A model generated the notes under the pieces. That model saw only the letters and a list, made by a program, of their open reading frames with translations. It was not told where the DNA came from and made no database searches. Shown here in pieces: positions 6,949-15,658 of a DNA stretch of 37,510 nt. Numbering within the stretch: position 1 is the first letter of the stretch; each line of letters opens with the position of its first letter. Made by a program: the position numbers and the translations under genes. This stretch comes from Clostridia bacterium (GTDB taxonomy: Bacteria; Bacillota; Clostridia; Oscillospirales; CAG-272), in NCBI GenBank assembly GCA_017937845.1, contig JAGBCV010000004.1:1-37510 (forward strand). The letters run 5' to 3'.

Positions 6949-9900
6949 ATGGATATTATGCATTCTGAGTGGAAAGTCCGTATTGAAAACTGGCTCGCAG
7001 TTCTCAAGCAGGAGCTTTATCAGCCGATTGGCGAGATTTCTTGGACAGCCCACAAAACAAAGGAATATCTGACCCCCGAGCAGGCTTTGGCGGGAAACTT
7101 TGAACCGGTTGCCCCGGGATATACATGGGGTGAAACTTGGGAATACTGCTGGTTTCAGGGAAAGGTCGTCATTCCCGAGGGCGTTGAGGGCAAGAGAATC
7201 GTCATGAATCTAAATCCCGGAGGCGAATCCACGATCTTTGTCAATGGCGAAGCATTCGGTACATACCGCGCAGACTGGATTTTGACCGACCATCACTATA
7301 TGGTAGATAACTATCTGACCCGCGATGCTAAGGCAGGCGAATCCTATGATATTTTGATGGAGACCTACGCAGGTCATTACTATGCAACGGCAGGCTATGG
7401 CTGTTATACAGGTCCTGTACTTCCCGAAGGCGGTCAGTTCGTTGACCCGCTGAAGGAAGGCGCGCGCAGAACGCTCGGTAAGTGTACCTACGGCGTTTGG
7501 AACGAGGACGCATATCAGCTTTATATGGACGTGGACACGCTTTACAGATTGCTGGACGTGCTGGACGATACCTCTTTGCGCGCATCCAAGATCTGCGATG
7601 CTCTCGAGCAGTTTACGCTCATCGTGGATTTCGAGCAGGACAGAGCAACGAGAAACGCATCTTACGTCAAGGCGCGTGAAGCGCTCCGTCCCTATATGCA
7701 GGCGGTGAACGGCTCCACGATGCCCGTTTTCTACGCGGTCGGCAACGCACACCTTGACCTTGCTTGGTGCTGGCCTCTTGCGGAAACCTACCGTAAGACC
7801 GCGCGTACCTTTGCGGCGCAGCTTCGTCTTCTCGAAGAATATCCCGATTATAAATTTATCGTCAGCCAGCCTGCGTGCTATGAAATGGTGCGCGAGCATT
7901 ATCCCGAGCTTTTTGAACGCATCAAAAAGGCGGCAAAGGACGGCCGTTGGATCGCAGACGGCGCAATGTGGGTCGAACCCGACACCAATATGGCGGGCGG
8001 CGAAGCGCTTATCCGTCAGTTTGTTTACGGCAAACGTTATTATAAAGAAGAATTTGACGTGGATAGCGAGCTTCTCTGGCTTCCCGATACCTTTGGTTAT
8101 ACCGCGGCGCTTCCGCAGATTTTGAACGGTTGCGGCGTAAAATATCTTGTCACACAGAAGATCTTCTGGTCGTATAATAAGGGCGAACCGTTCCCGTACC
8201 ATTATTTCACATGGAAAGGCATGGACGGCTCGGAGATCACCTCCTTCCTCCCCACGAGATACGAATATTTCACACATCCCACAGAAGCCAACGAGGTTTG
8301 GAAAAACAGAAGCCAAGCAAGAGATCTCGATGCGTTCCTTTATCCCTTCGGCTATGGTGACGGCGGCGGCGGTCCTACCAGAGATCATATCGAATATGCG
8401 CTCCGTCAGAAGGACCTCGAAGGCGGCGTGAAGATCAAGATTGCCGACCCCGTTGAATTTTTCGAGGATATGTACGAGCAGAAGGGCAAGCCGAAGAATA
8501 CTTACGTCGGTGAGCTTTATTTCACCGCGCACAGAGGCACCTATACCGTTCAGGCATCTGTCAAGAAAGGCAACAGAAAGAGCGAAGAAGCACTTCGTGA
8601 GCTTGAATTTTGGGCAGTTCCCGCGGCGCTTGCAGGCGGTAAGTATCCCGCAAAGGAAGCAGAAATGCTTTGGAAAGATGTTCTTCTCAACCAGTTCCAT
8701 GATATTCTTCCCGGTTCCTCCATCGCAAGAGTATACGTGGAAGCGGAAAAGCTTCATAATAAAGTCATCAGCGAGGCAGGCGAGCTTTTGAAAACTGCAC
8801 AGAATACCCTTCTTGCAGGCAACGAAAACGCAACTGCCGTTACCGTATTCAACTCCCTCGGCTTTGCAAGAAAAGCGCTCGTGACCTTGCCCGCAGGCTT
8901 TGAAAACGGCGCTGTCATGGCAGACGGCACTTATGTTACCGTCACAAACACCGCAGAAGGTCTGAAAGCTGTTGTGGCACTTCCGAGCTGTGGTGCGGTT
9001 TCTCTCGTTCCTGCGAGCGAAAAGCAGGCTGTGGATGCAGGCAATGTCGCCGTTACCAAGACCGAATGTGGTTACGTTCTTGAAAATGCGCTTGTAAAAG
9101 CCGTTATCAACGAACGTGGTGAAGTGACCTCCTTTATCCTCAAGGAAAGCGGCAGAGAATTTGCCGCAGGCGCAATGAACAAATTCCGTCTTTTCAAGGA
9201 CGTTCCGAGAAGATGGGACGGCTGGGATATCGACTCCAACTACGTATATCAGGAGATCGAGGGCGCATACGATATTCATGTTGAACTCGTTGAGCAGGGT
9301 ATCGAAGCCGTGCTCAAGGTAACGGGTAAGCTCCTTGATTCCACCTATACACAGTATATCCGTCTTGCAAAAGATTCCAAGAGAATCGAATTTGAAACCG
9401 AGATCGATTGGAAAGAGCTTCATAGACTTCTCAAGGTTGGTTTCCCCGTGGACGTTTATGCAGAAAATGCCATCAACGAAATGCAGTTTGGTTATGTGGA
9501 ACGCCCGACACATCGTTCCAGACTTTACGACAAGGAACGCTTTGAGGTCTGCAACCATCGTTATTCTGCGCTCCGCGACGGTTCTCACGGTGCGGTTGTG
9601 ATGAATGATTGCAAGTACGGTATTTCCGTTAACGGCAACAGCATGGAGCTGACACTTCTTCGTTCCGGCGCTTGTCCCGACCTTCGTACCGATAACCGCG
9701 TACATAACTTCACCTATGCGTTCACTGCATGGGAAGGCGATTTCACTTCCTCCGACGTTGTAAAACAGGCATATGAAGTGAATATCAAGCCGACCGTTGT
9801 CAGCGGCGGTAAGCTCGATGCAAGCTATTTGCAGATCGATAACGATAACATCATCATCGATACCGTGAAGATGGCAGAGGACGGAAGCGGCGATATCATC

Positions 9901-10086
9901 GTTCGTCTTTACGAATCCAAGAAAGCGGCAGTTTCCACCAAGCTTCACGTTGCGTTTGCAGAGAACTTCAAGGCGTATGATTGTGATATGCTTGAAAACG
10001 TCAAGGGTGAGATTTCCGCAAACGACGGCGCGATCGATCTCACGTTCAGAGCATTTGAAATCAAGACCGTTCGTCTTTCCGTATAA
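6949..10086 (+). CDS. GH38 alpha-mannosidase
   Basis: A 1045-residue, zinc-dependent, probably cytoplasmic retaining alpha-mannosidase that trims mannose from N-glycan or mannan-derived oligosaccharides. An N-terminal beta domain (about 1-250) is followed by the catalytic (beta/alpha) domain, with GNAHLDLAWCWPLAETYRKT from residue 265 (H268 and D270 as zinc ligands), EPDTNMAGGEALIRQ, and the nucleophile D380 in WLPDTFGY. The zinc-binding H584 is in NQFHDILPG. Large C-terminal beta domains end the protein. The ATG at 6949 follows AAGGAGG (6933-6939); the longer in-frame extension would start inside the promoter and is rejected. Length fits bacterial GH38 proteins. It is monocistronic, with its own promoter and a strong terminator. 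Confidence 0.95.
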   Translation: MDIMHSEWKVRIENWLAVLKQELYQPIGEISWTAHKTKEYLTPEQALAGNFEPVAPGYTWGETWEYCWFQGKVVIPEGVEGKRIVMNLNPGGESTIFVNGEAFGTYRADWILTDHHYMVDNYLTRDAKAGESYDILMETYAGHYYATAGYGCYTGPVLPEGGQFVDPLKEGARRTLGKCTYGVWNEDAYQLYMDVDTLYRLLDVLDDTSLRASKICDALEQFTLIVDFEQDRATRNASYVKAREALRPYMQAVNGSTMPVFYAVGNAHLDLAWCWPLAETYRKTARTFAAQLRLLEEYPDYKFIVSQPACYEMVREHYPELFERIKKAAKDGRWIADGAMWVEPDTNMAGGEALIRQFVYGKRYYKEEFDVDSELLWLPDTFGYTAALPQILNGCGVKYLVTQKIFWSYNKGEPFPYHYFTWKGMDGSEITSFLPTRYEYFTHPTEANEVWKNRSQARDLDAFLYPFGYGDGGGGPTRDHIEYALRQKDLEGGVKIKIADPVEFFEDMYEQKGKPKNTYVGELYFTAHRGTYTVQASVKKGNRKSEEALRELEFWAVPAALAGGKYPAKEAEMLWKDVLLNQFHDILPGSSIARVYVEAEKLHNKVISEAGELLKTAQNTLLAGNENATAVTVFNSLGFARKALVTLPAGFENGAVMADGTYVTVTNTAEGLKAVVALPSCGAVSLVPASEKQAVDAGNVAVTKTECGYVLENALVKAVINERGEVTSFILKESGREFAAGAMNKFRLFKDVPRRWDGWDIDSNYVYQEIEGAYDIHVELVEQGIEAVLKVTGKLLDSTYTQYIRLAKDSKRIEFETEIDWKELHRLLKVGFPVDVYAENAINEMQFGYVERPTHRSRLYDKERFEVCNHRYSALRDGSHGAVVMNDCKYGISVNGNSMELTLLRSGACPDLRTDNRVHNFTYAFTAWEGDFTSSDVVKQAYEVNIKPTVVSGGKLDASYLQIDNDNIIIDTVKMAEDGSGDIIVRLYESKKAAVSTKLHVAFAENFKAYDCDMLENVKGEISANDGAIDLTFRAFEIKTVRLSV

Positions 10087-10111
10087 TATTGTAACGAAAA
10101 TATAACGAAAA

Positions 10112-10144
10112 AGACTTCACGCAGGCTTTGCGTGAAGTCTTTTT
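10112..10144 (+). terminator. Terminator of the alpha-mannosidase gene
   Basis: AGACTTCACGCA (10112-10123) pairs with TGCGTGAAGTCT (10129-10140) over a five-base loop and runs into TTTT. Confidence 0.93.
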
Positions 10145-10206
10145 GTATTATGCTGAGAGCTGTCAATTCTTTATGCTGGCGCGGTATTGTTAAATCTTTC
10201 AAAACC

Positions 10207-10833
10207 TTATGGTTCGAGCATATTTGCGAACAAAGGGGAATTGGTTTCGATTTCTTTTCCCAATATGCAATGTTGAATGATCGTCGTGATTTCCTCGGTG
10301 CTTTTTCGGCAATCTTCCTTTATCCATTCTTTGATGATGGCAGTAAGACCATTCAGATAAAACATCATGACGTATTTTCGTTCTTCATCAGGATAATGAA
10401 ATCTATCCAGTATCGGGTTGAATATATGATGAAATAGTCGTTGGAAGATGGCTTCAAACCCAAATGTGGAGGGGTGGGATAATACCGCAGAAAAAATTTG
10501 CCGATTTTCTTTGATATAATTGAGATAGGGAGATAAATAGGTGTTGTTGATAAAATTCAACTCTTTTAATTCACACGTCATGAATTTGGAAGCGATGCTT
10601 TTCGTGTCAACGGGAAAATAAGAAATGAAACTGTCGATCACATATTTTGTTGTTTCTTGAAGCAATTCCCAAGTGTTTTCATAATGGAGATAAAAGGTGG
10701 AGCGATTCACACCTGCTTCCGCGCAGATCTCGCTGACTGTGATATAATCAAAGGTCTTTTTTTCCAGCAAAGAAAGGAGCGCCTTATTAAATTTGATGGC
10801 GGTATTAAAATACTTGCTTTCCGATTTATTCAA
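10207..10833 (-). CDS. TetR/AcrR-family transcriptional regulator
   Basis: A 208-residue one-component repressor-type protein. The N-terminal helix-turn-helix is clear (TVSEICAEAGVNRSTFYLHY, about residues 29-48); the rest is an all-helical ligand/dimer domain. The likely start is a TTG codon at 10831-10833: AGGAGG (10841-10846) lies exactly 7 bases upstream, the helix-turn-helix is then at the normal distance from the start, and no ATG fits. The longer frame to 10971 overlaps the upstream gene. It is the last gene of a three-gene minus-strand group with two membrane proteins, 23 nt after the nearest, and it may control them; the ligand is unknown. The gene is more AT-rich than the neighbouring glycosidases. 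Confidence 0.88.
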   Translation of the reverse strand: MNKSESKYFNTAIKFNKALLSLLEKKTFDYITVSEICAEAGVNRSTFYLHYENTWELLQETTKYVIDSFISYFPVDTKSIASKFMTCELKELNFINNTYLSPYLNYIKENRQIFSAVLSHPSTFGFEAIFQRLFHHIFNPILDRFHYPDEERKYVMMFYLNGLTAIIKEWIKEDCRKSTEEITTIIQHCILGKEIETNSPLFANMLEP

Positions 10834-10856
10834 GTGAACGCCTCCTTTTTGTGGGT

Positions 10857-11525
10857 TTAAGAAGAGTGATGATTGTTCGCTGATTTCAGCCTCGTGTGTG
10901 AAGATTGATTCGGGCGTATGCTTTTTTCGCTTTTCAAAAGATGTATTCCAAGCAGAACGACGATTACGCATACGGCGGAGCCGAGAGCGGCATTCATAAT
11001 TATAATTTCCGTTTCGCTCATTCCCTCAAACGATACGAGCATGGAGCGTTGCAATGCAAATATCGAAACAAACGCATCGGCAAAGGAGATATTTCTGAGC
11101 GTTATAAGCATTGCAGAATTGCTGCGACGAGATTTTATCAGTTTTATGGTAGCAAGCGTAATTTTGGTAAAGGCATAAGCAGCCATTACGATCATCACGA
11201 TTATATGGAGCGCATACCCTCTATCTTTGACTACCGATAGTATGACGGTTCCGACGAGAGGGAGCGACAGGGCGATTAACATCCACCCTGTAAACTTGGT
11301 GATGAAACGCTCTTGGGCTTTGGCATGTACCACCACAAAGCGTACAAGACTTAAAATCAAATAGTATGAGCCGAGTGTTAAAAGCCACCACGAGATTGTA
11401 ATCAATCCCAGTACGATATGATAGATTGCGAACGCTATATTGAATGTCAGACTTGAGATTGCGATTTTCAAAGACCTATCATTTGCGTTCCTTTCTTTCA
11501 TCGTTTGATTGTCGTTTTTGTTCAC
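10857..11525 (-). CDS. Polytopic membrane protein of unknown function
   Basis: About 222 residues with roughly six hydrophobic helices, the clearest being FNIAFAIYHIVLGLI, WWLLTLGSYYLILSLV, WMLIALSLPLVGTVIL, IIVMIVMAAYAF and SAVCVIVVLLGIHLL. The C-terminal tail is charged. The predicted start is GTG at 11525, 21 nt after the preceding gene; an internal ATG (MKERN, 11501) is an alternative, as the ribosome site is weak for both. The last 12 or so codons overlap a 22-bp repeat also found at 11981-12002, so the C-terminus may have been altered by a rearrangement. I do not recognise the family; its position between another membrane protein and a TetR regulator suggests transport or envelope stress, by inference only. 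Confidence 0.65.
   Translation of the reverse strand: MNKNDNQTMKERNANDRSLKIAISSLTFNIAFAIYHIVLGLITISWWLLTLGSYYLILSLVRFVVVHAKAQERFITKFTGWMLIALSLPLVGTVILSVVKDRGYALHIIVMIVMAAYAFTKITLATIKLIKSRRSNSAMLITLRNISFADAFVSIFALQRSMLVSFEGMSETEIIIMNAALGSAVCVIVVLLGIHLLKSEKSIRPNQSSHTRLKSANNHHSS
10881..10902 (+). repeat. 22-bp direct repeat, copy 1
   Basis: This copy is identical to 11981-12002. It starts TGATTTCAGCCT and ends GTGTGTGAA. It lies in the 3' end of the polytopic membrane protein gene and just upstream of the TetR ribosome site. The flanking bases TTGTTCGC (10873-10880) extend the match with the 3' end of the small membrane protein gene (11549-11563). Confidence 0.85.
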
Positions 11526-11546
11526 AAGACCGATCTTCTCGAATCC

Positions 11547-11897
11547 TTATTGTTCGCTGATTTCTCTTGCGAGTTCAACGATCTCATAAGCATATTTTGC
11601 TTTGCCTTTTGCGAGTATTTTTTTGTATATGGGATAGTTTACTCCGCATCCGATAAAGCCGATCACACCAAGCAGGATGCCGATGACCATGCCAAAGGTT
11701 CCGTTGCCGATGACCTGCATCGCCAAGCTCATGCCAAGTCCTGCGACAAGGGAAGCGATGATGCCGAATGTATAGGTGAATATGGTTGCGGGGCGTTTTG
11801 CTTTGGCATCTAATTTTTTAAGGGCGATGATTTTGGAGTTTTCCTTGGGGGCGTAATCTTTTGCGATGGATTCTGCATAAATTTTGTCTGTGTTCAT
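11547..11897 (-). CDS. Small two-helix membrane protein
   Basis: 116 residues: a soluble N-terminus (MNTDKIYAESIAKDYAPKE), then two hydrophobic helices (IFTYTFGIIASLVAGLGMSLAM and GMVIGILLGVIGFIGCGV) and a short helical tail ending EIVELAREISEQ. Proteins with this layout are common in Clostridia and have no proven function; no catalytic motif is visible. AAGGAGG precedes the ATG at normal spacing. It is the first gene of the three-gene minus-strand group. A -10-like TATAAT lies at 11930-11935, but I see no good -35 box. The last codons (GAAATCAGCGAACAAT) recur at 10873-10888 next to the 22-bp repeat. Confidence 0.75.
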   Translation of the reverse strand: MNTDKIYAESIAKDYAPKENSKIIALKKLDAKAKRPATIFTYTFGIIASLVAGLGMSLAMQVIGNGTFGMVIGILLGVIGFIGCGVNYPIYKKILAKGKAKYAYEIVELAREISEQ

Positions 11898-11980
11898 TTC
11901 GTGAACCTCCTTGAGTTTTTTACAACATCATTATATCGTATCCAAGGAGATAAAGGAACAACATGATTTTCGGAATTTGT

Positions 11981-12002
11981 TGATTTCAGCCTCGTGTGTG
12001 AA
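11981..12002 (+). repeat. 22-bp direct repeat, copy 2
   Basis: An exact copy of 10881-10902, displaced by 1100 bp, located upstream of the small membrane protein operon. The pair encloses both membrane protein genes and may mark a duplication or insertion junction. Confidence 0.85.
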
Positions 12003-12084
12003 AGTTTGTTGGCTTGATTATATCATCATTTTCGCAAAAAGTAAATAGGACGGCGGAGCTTTTACAAATTGAACAGCCCCTACG

Positions 12085-12116
12085 AAAAAAACAGACCCCA
12101 CAAACGTGGAGTCTGT
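12085..12116 (-). terminator. Terminator of the rplM-rpsI operon
   Basis: On the minus strand ACAGACTCCACG pairs with the TGGGGTCTGT arm (12091-12116, one mismatch or wobble) around a TTTG loop, followed by a run of six or more T residues (12085-12090). Confidence 0.9.
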
Positions 12117-12133
12117 AAAATTCGAGAAAATAA

Positions 12134-12535
12134 TTATCTCTTGGAGAACTGCGGTGCGCGGCGAGCTGCCTTGAGACCGTATTTCTTTCTTTCCTTCATT
12201 CTGGGGTCACGAGTGAGAAGACCAGCTTTCTTGAGCATGGGCTTGTAGGTTTCGTCAGCCTGAAGAAGAGCTTTTGCAACGCCGTGACGGATAGCGCCTG
12301 CCTGACCGGAGATACCGCCGCCCTGAGCTGTGCAAACGATGTCAAACTTGCCTTCGGTGCCTGTTACAGCGAAAGGCTGGTTTACGATGAGCTTGAGAGT
12401 TTCAAGACCGAAGTAATCTTCGATGTCTCTCTTATTGATGGTGATAACGCCTGTGCCGGGGTAAATACGAACGCGAGCAACAGATTTTTTTCTTCTACCT
12501 GTACCGTAGAAGTAGGGTTTTGCACTTGTATACAT
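12134..12535 (-). CDS. rpsI: 30S ribosomal protein S9
   Basis: A 133-residue small-subunit protein whose C-terminal tail reaches towards the P-site tRNA. The N-terminal [20 protein letters not shown] and the C-terminal [20 protein letters not shown], ending in the invariant SKR, are diagnostic; [20 protein letters not shown] lies between them. Length is typical. AAGGAAGG precedes the ATG. It follows rplM by 24 nt as the second gene of the usual L13-S9 operon and is followed by a strong terminator. Confidence 0.99.
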   Translation of the reverse strand: MYTSAKPYFYGTGRRKKSVARVRIYPGTGVITINKRDIEDYFGLETLKLIVNQPFAVTGTEGKFDIVCTAQGGGISGQAGAIRHGVAKALLQADETYKPMLKKAGLLTRDPRMKERKKYGLKAARRAPQFSKR

Positions 12536-12559
12536 AATTCGTTAAGCCTTCCTTTCTTC

Positions 12560-12991
12560 TCAGTCTACAGTGTAGGGTACGGGCTGCTGAGCCTGCTGTT
12601 TGTGTTCAGCGCCTGCGTAAACGTGGAGACGAGTGATGCTCTTGTCGCCGATCTTGTTGTGGGGGAGCATACCTTTAACAGCGAGTTCCATAGCGAGTTC
12701 AGGTCTTGTAGCCATGAGGGTCTTGTACTGAACTTCTTTGAGACCGCCGATGTAACCGGAGTGACGGCGATAGTATTTCTGTTCGAGCTTCTTGCCTGTG
12801 AGAACAGCTTTGTTTGCGTTGATGATGATAACAAATTCACCGCAGTCAACATGGGGGGTGAATTCAGGACGATGCTTACCTCTGAGAATGTTAGCGGCAG
12901 CAGCAGCGGTTCTACCAAGGGGTCTGTTCGCTGCGTCGATTACGTACCATTTACGTTCCAGAGTCTCTTTTTTTGCCATAAAAGTAGACAT
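12560..12991 (-). CDS. rplM: 50S ribosomal protein L13
   Basis: A 143-residue large-subunit assembly protein. Motifs [35 protein letters not shown] and [18 protein letters not shown] are characteristic. The ATG at 12991 is chosen because GGAGG (13002-13006) precedes it and the protein then has the usual L13 length; the longer frame up to 13087 would begin upstream of the -10 box. It heads the rplM-rpsI operon, driven by the consensus promoter at 13056-13084. Confidence 0.98.
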   Translation of the reverse strand: MSTFMAKKETLERKWYVIDAANRPLGRTAAAAANILRGKHRPEFTPHVDCGEFVIIINANKAVLTGKKLEQKYYRRHSGYIGGLKEVQYKTLMATRPELAMELAVKGMLPHNKIGDKSITRLHVYAGAEHKQQAQQPVPYTVD

Positions 12992-13020
12992 TATATAACT
13001 TCCTCCAAAATTAGATGTTC

Positions 13021-13035
13021 GGGCATAGGGTGCCC
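13021..13035 (-). promoter_or_regulatory. Hairpin in the rplM leader, possible L13 autoregulatory site
   Basis: The leader contains GGGCA-CCCTA-TGCCC, a five-base-pair hairpin between the promoter and the rplM ribosome site. Firmicute rplM messages often carry an L13-binding leader structure. This one is short and I cannot match it to that RNA family by eye. Confidence 0.3.
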
Positions 13036-13055
13036 TTTCTTTTTGTAACGTTGAG

Positions 13056-13084
13056 ATTATATCACAACTTTTTCTGCTTGTCAA
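13056..13084 (-). promoter_or_regulatory. Consensus sigma-A promoter of rplM-rpsI
   Basis: On the minus strand TTGACA (13079-13084) and TATAAT (13056-13061) are separated by 17 bases, both exact consensus, as expected for a ribosomal protein operon. Confidence 0.93.
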
Positions 13085-13199
13085 CACCTTTTTGATAAAA
13101 AAATAAAAAATTTTAATTTATGTTTTCAAAGGTCTTGTTTTCTCTCGAAATCTCTCATTTCCTCGCAAATCTGAGATTTTGAAAAATCAATTTTGTGTA

Positions 13200-13228
13200 T
13201 TGCTTTTATGAAAAAAGTATAGTATAAT
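13200..13228 (+). promoter_or_regulatory. Sigma-A promoter of prfA
   Basis: TTGCTT (13200-13205) and TATAAT (13223-13228) with a 17-base spacer. It starts the plus-strand housekeeping run prfA to the aminopeptidase gene. Confidence 0.7.
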
Positions 13229-13266
13229 AAATTAGATAGTAAAATTTTTCGGGAAGGAGAGGAAAA

Positions 13267-14340
13267 ATGTTTCGGAAATTATTTGAGATCGAATCCAAAT
13301 TTGAACAGATTGAACAATGCTTTTCCATGCCCGAAATGACGGCGGATGTGGTTCGCTTCCGCGAAATGATGCAGGAGCATAATCGCCTGTTGCCCATCGT
13401 CACCAAATACAGAGAATATCTTTCTGCCGAGGCGCGCGAAAAGGAAGCCTTGGAGCTTTTGGAAATGGGCGACCGTGAGCTTTCGGAGCTTGCCGCAGAG
13501 GAGCTTGCCGCTGCGAAATGTGAAATGGCATCTTGCACCAAGGAGCTTCAGATCTTGCTTTTGCCGCGCGACCCGAATGACGAAAAGAACGTCATCGTGG
13601 AGATCCGCGGCGGCGCAGGCGGAGAAGAATCCGCGCTCTTTGCTTACGACGTTTACCGTATGTATTCCATGTATGCCGCCGCCGCAGGCTGGCGCACAGA
13701 GCTTCTTTCGGTGAACGAAACGGAGCTTGGCGGATTTAAGGAGGTCTCCTTTTCCGTAGAGGGCGCAGGCGCGTATTCCAAACTGAAATTTGAAAGCGGC
13801 GTGCATCGCGTACAGCGCGTACCGCAGACGGAATCGCAGGGAAGAATACACACCTCGACCATTACGGTCGCCGTGCTCCCCGAGGTGGAGGACGTGGAGG
13901 TCGATATCAACCCCGCGGATTTAGAGATCGAAACGTGTAAATCGAGCGGCGCGGGCGGTCAGCATATCAATAAGACCGAATCCGCTATTCGCATCATTCA
14001 TAAGCCGAGCGGCATCGTCGTGGAATGTCAGGAGGAGCGAAGCCAGTTCAAAAACAAGGACAAGGCGATGAAGCTTCTGCGCGCAAAGCTCTATGATATT
14101 GAAAAAACGAAGCGTGATTCCGAGATCGCGGACGAGCGCCGCAGACAGGTCGGCACAGGTGACCGAAGCGAGCGTATCCGCACCTACAATTTTCCGCAGG
14201 GACGTGTCACCGATCATCGTCTGGGCATGACGCTCTATACCTTGGATTCCTTTTTGAACGGTCATATCGAATCCATCGTCGATGCTCTCATCGCCGCCGA
14301 TACTGCGGAAAAGCTCGCAAACTCGGGCGGGGAGTCATAG
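13267..14340 (+). CDS. prfA: Peptide chain release factor 1
   Basis: A 357-residue factor that reads UAA and UAG stops and triggers peptide release. The universal GGQ motif is at 230-232 in SSGAGGQHINKTESA. The RF1 codon-recognition tripeptide of PxT type is PQT (186-188) in HRVQRVPQTESQGRIHTST, which separates it from RF2 (SPF). RGGAGGEESALFA (114-126) is also typical. AAGGAGAGG precedes the ATG. The gene for its glutamine methyltransferase, prmC, often directly downstream, is absent here; the next gene is a Sua5 homologue 52 nt away. Confidence 0.98.
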   Translation: MFRKLFEIESKFEQIEQCFSMPEMTADVVRFREMMQEHNRLLPIVTKYREYLSAEAREKEALELLEMGDRELSELAAEELAAAKCEMASCTKELQILLLPRDPNDEKNVIVEIRGGAGGEESALFAYDVYRMYSMYAAAAGWRTELLSVNETELGGFKEVSFSVEGAGAYSKLKFESGVHRVQRVPQTESQGRIHTSTITVAVLPEVEDVEVDINPADLEIETCKSSGAGGQHINKTESAIRIIHKPSGIVVECQEERSQFKNKDKAMKLLRAKLYDIEKTKRDSEIADERRRQVGTGDRSERIRTYNFPQGRVTDHRLGMTLYTLDSFLNGHIESIVDALIAADTAEKLANSGGES

Positions 14341-14392
14341 CCTTGGAATCGCTTCCTAATATAATATAAAATGAAAAAATTTTGGGAAAAAG

Positions 14393-15445
14393 ATGAAAAC
14401 CGAATTTGTTAAAATCGATTATGAAAAACCGCTTGCGCCTCAGCTTGAGAGCGCGGCGAAGATTCTTGCCGAAGGCGGACTTGTCGCCTTTCCGACGGAA
14501 ACCGTTTACGGACTTGGCGGAAATGCGCTGAACGCCGATGCGGCAAAGCATATTTACGCGGCGAAGGGCAGACCGAGCGACAATCCGCTCATCGTGCATA
14601 TCGCAAAGCCCTCCGATGCCGAACGATATGCGATCACAAATGAACTTTATCAAAAGCTGGCACAGGCTTTTATGCCGGGACCGCTCACCGTGGTGCTTCC
14701 GAAACGCGACGTCGTTCCGTTTTCCGTCACGGGCGGTCTGGATACCGTCGGTATTCGTTGCCCGGGAAATCCCGTGGCAAGAGAGCTGATCCGTCTTGCA
14801 GGCGTACCGATTGCCGCGCCGAGCGCAAATCTTTCGGGCAGACCCAGCCCTACGACGGCGGCGCATTGCGTCGACGACCTTGACGGCAGAGTGGAATGTA
14901 TCATCGACGGTGGTGAATCTGAGGTCGGACTCGAATCGACCATCGTAAAGATCACGGGAGATTCTCTGACCATTCTCCGTCCGGGTGCGATCACCCCCGA
15001 GATGCTCCGCGAAATTTGCCCGAGCGTGTCGATCGACGGCGGCGTTTTTGATAAGCTTCCCGAAGGAACGGCGCCCCTTGCCCCGGGTATGAAATACCGC
15101 CATTACGCGCCCCGCGCCAAGGTCTATCTTGTGAGGGATGCGGGAGGTGAGGATTTTGATGCCCGCGTGATCGCCTTTTTGCAGAAGAAGCTTTCCGAAG
15201 CCCCCGAAACGGGTATTCTTTGCTTTGATGAATACGCCCCCTCTCTTTCGGGGAAAAATGTATTGACCTTTGGCGAAAAGCACGACGAAAAAGCGCATTC
15301 CCATCTGCTTTTTGACCGCTTACGCCATTTTGATGAAACCGATGCGACCGAAATTTATGCGACGGCAGGCACGACGGAGGGGATCGGTCTTGCTCTCTAT
15401 AACCGTATGCTGAAAGCCGCAGGCTATACCGTATTGTATATTTAA
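14393..15445 (+). CDS. Threonylcarbamoyl-AMP synthase (Sua5/YwlC type)
   Basis: Makes threonylcarbamoyl-AMP from threonine, bicarbonate and ATP, the first step of t6A37 modification of ANN-decoding tRNAs. The YrdC-like catalytic domain fills residues 15-205, with PTETVYGLG (34-42), KGRPSDNPL (58-66) and the late PSANLSGRPSPT motif. The rest, to residue 350, is the C-terminal Sua5 domain, preceded by a linker with APGMKYRHYAP. The length marks it as the long Sua5/YwlC form rather than short TsaC. The ribosome site is weak (GGGAAAAAG). Genes for the partner TsaB, TsaD and TsaE proteins are not in this window. Confidence 0.95.
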   Translation: MKTEFVKIDYEKPLAPQLESAAKILAEGGLVAFPTETVYGLGGNALNADAAKHIYAAKGRPSDNPLIVHIAKPSDAERYAITNELYQKLAQAFMPGPLTVVLPKRDVVPFSVTGGLDTVGIRCPGNPVARELIRLAGVPIAAPSANLSGRPSPTTAAHCVDDLDGRVECIIDGGESEVGLESTIVKITGDSLTILRPGAITPEMLREICPSVSIDGGVFDKLPEGTAPLAPGMKYRHYAPRAKVYLVRDAGGEDFDARVIAFLQKKLSEAPETGILCFDEYAPSLSGKNVLTFGEKHDEKAHSHLLFDRLRHFDETDATEIYATAGTTEGIGLALYNRMLKAAGYTVLYI

Positions 15446-15457
15446 GGAGGATTTGTC

Positions 15458-15658
15458 ATGTTAAAACAGAATTTCAAATGTCCGATTTGCGCGAAGCACA
15501 TTTTCAGGATCGAAAACGATCTGGAGGTTTGTCCCGTTTGCGGTTATGAAAACCGTACGGCGCAGAACGCTTCCTACGACAATCATGCCCAAGCGGAATT
15601 TCCCGTCAGATCGTTCCGCGCGGAATATTTCAACCGCCGCAAAGAGGATGACGAATGA
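15458..15658 (+). CDS. Small zinc-ribbon protein
   Basis: 66 residues with a zinc-ribbon built from two CxxC pairs: FKCPICAK near residue 8 and EVCPVCGYEN near residue 28. The rest is polar, with no other motif, so only metal binding and perhaps nucleic-acid or protein contacts can be proposed. AAGGAGG is placed well before the ATG. Its stop codon overlaps the coaE start by 4 nt (ATGA), so the two are translationally coupled, but a link to coenzyme A synthesis is not implied. Confidence 0.85.
   Translation: MLKQNFKCPICAKHIFRIENDLEVCPVCGYENRTAQNASYDNHAQAEFPVRSFRAEYFNRRKEDDE

Noticed and set aside
7210..9948. 912-codon minus-strand frame inside the alpha-mannosidase gene
   Set aside because: The plus-strand GH38 protein has all catalytic motifs; the antisense frame has no ribosome site and no recognisable fold.
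10132..10437. Plus-strand 101-codon frame opposite the TetR gene
   Set aside because: It begins inside the mannosidase terminator region and is antisense to a well-supported TetR protein.
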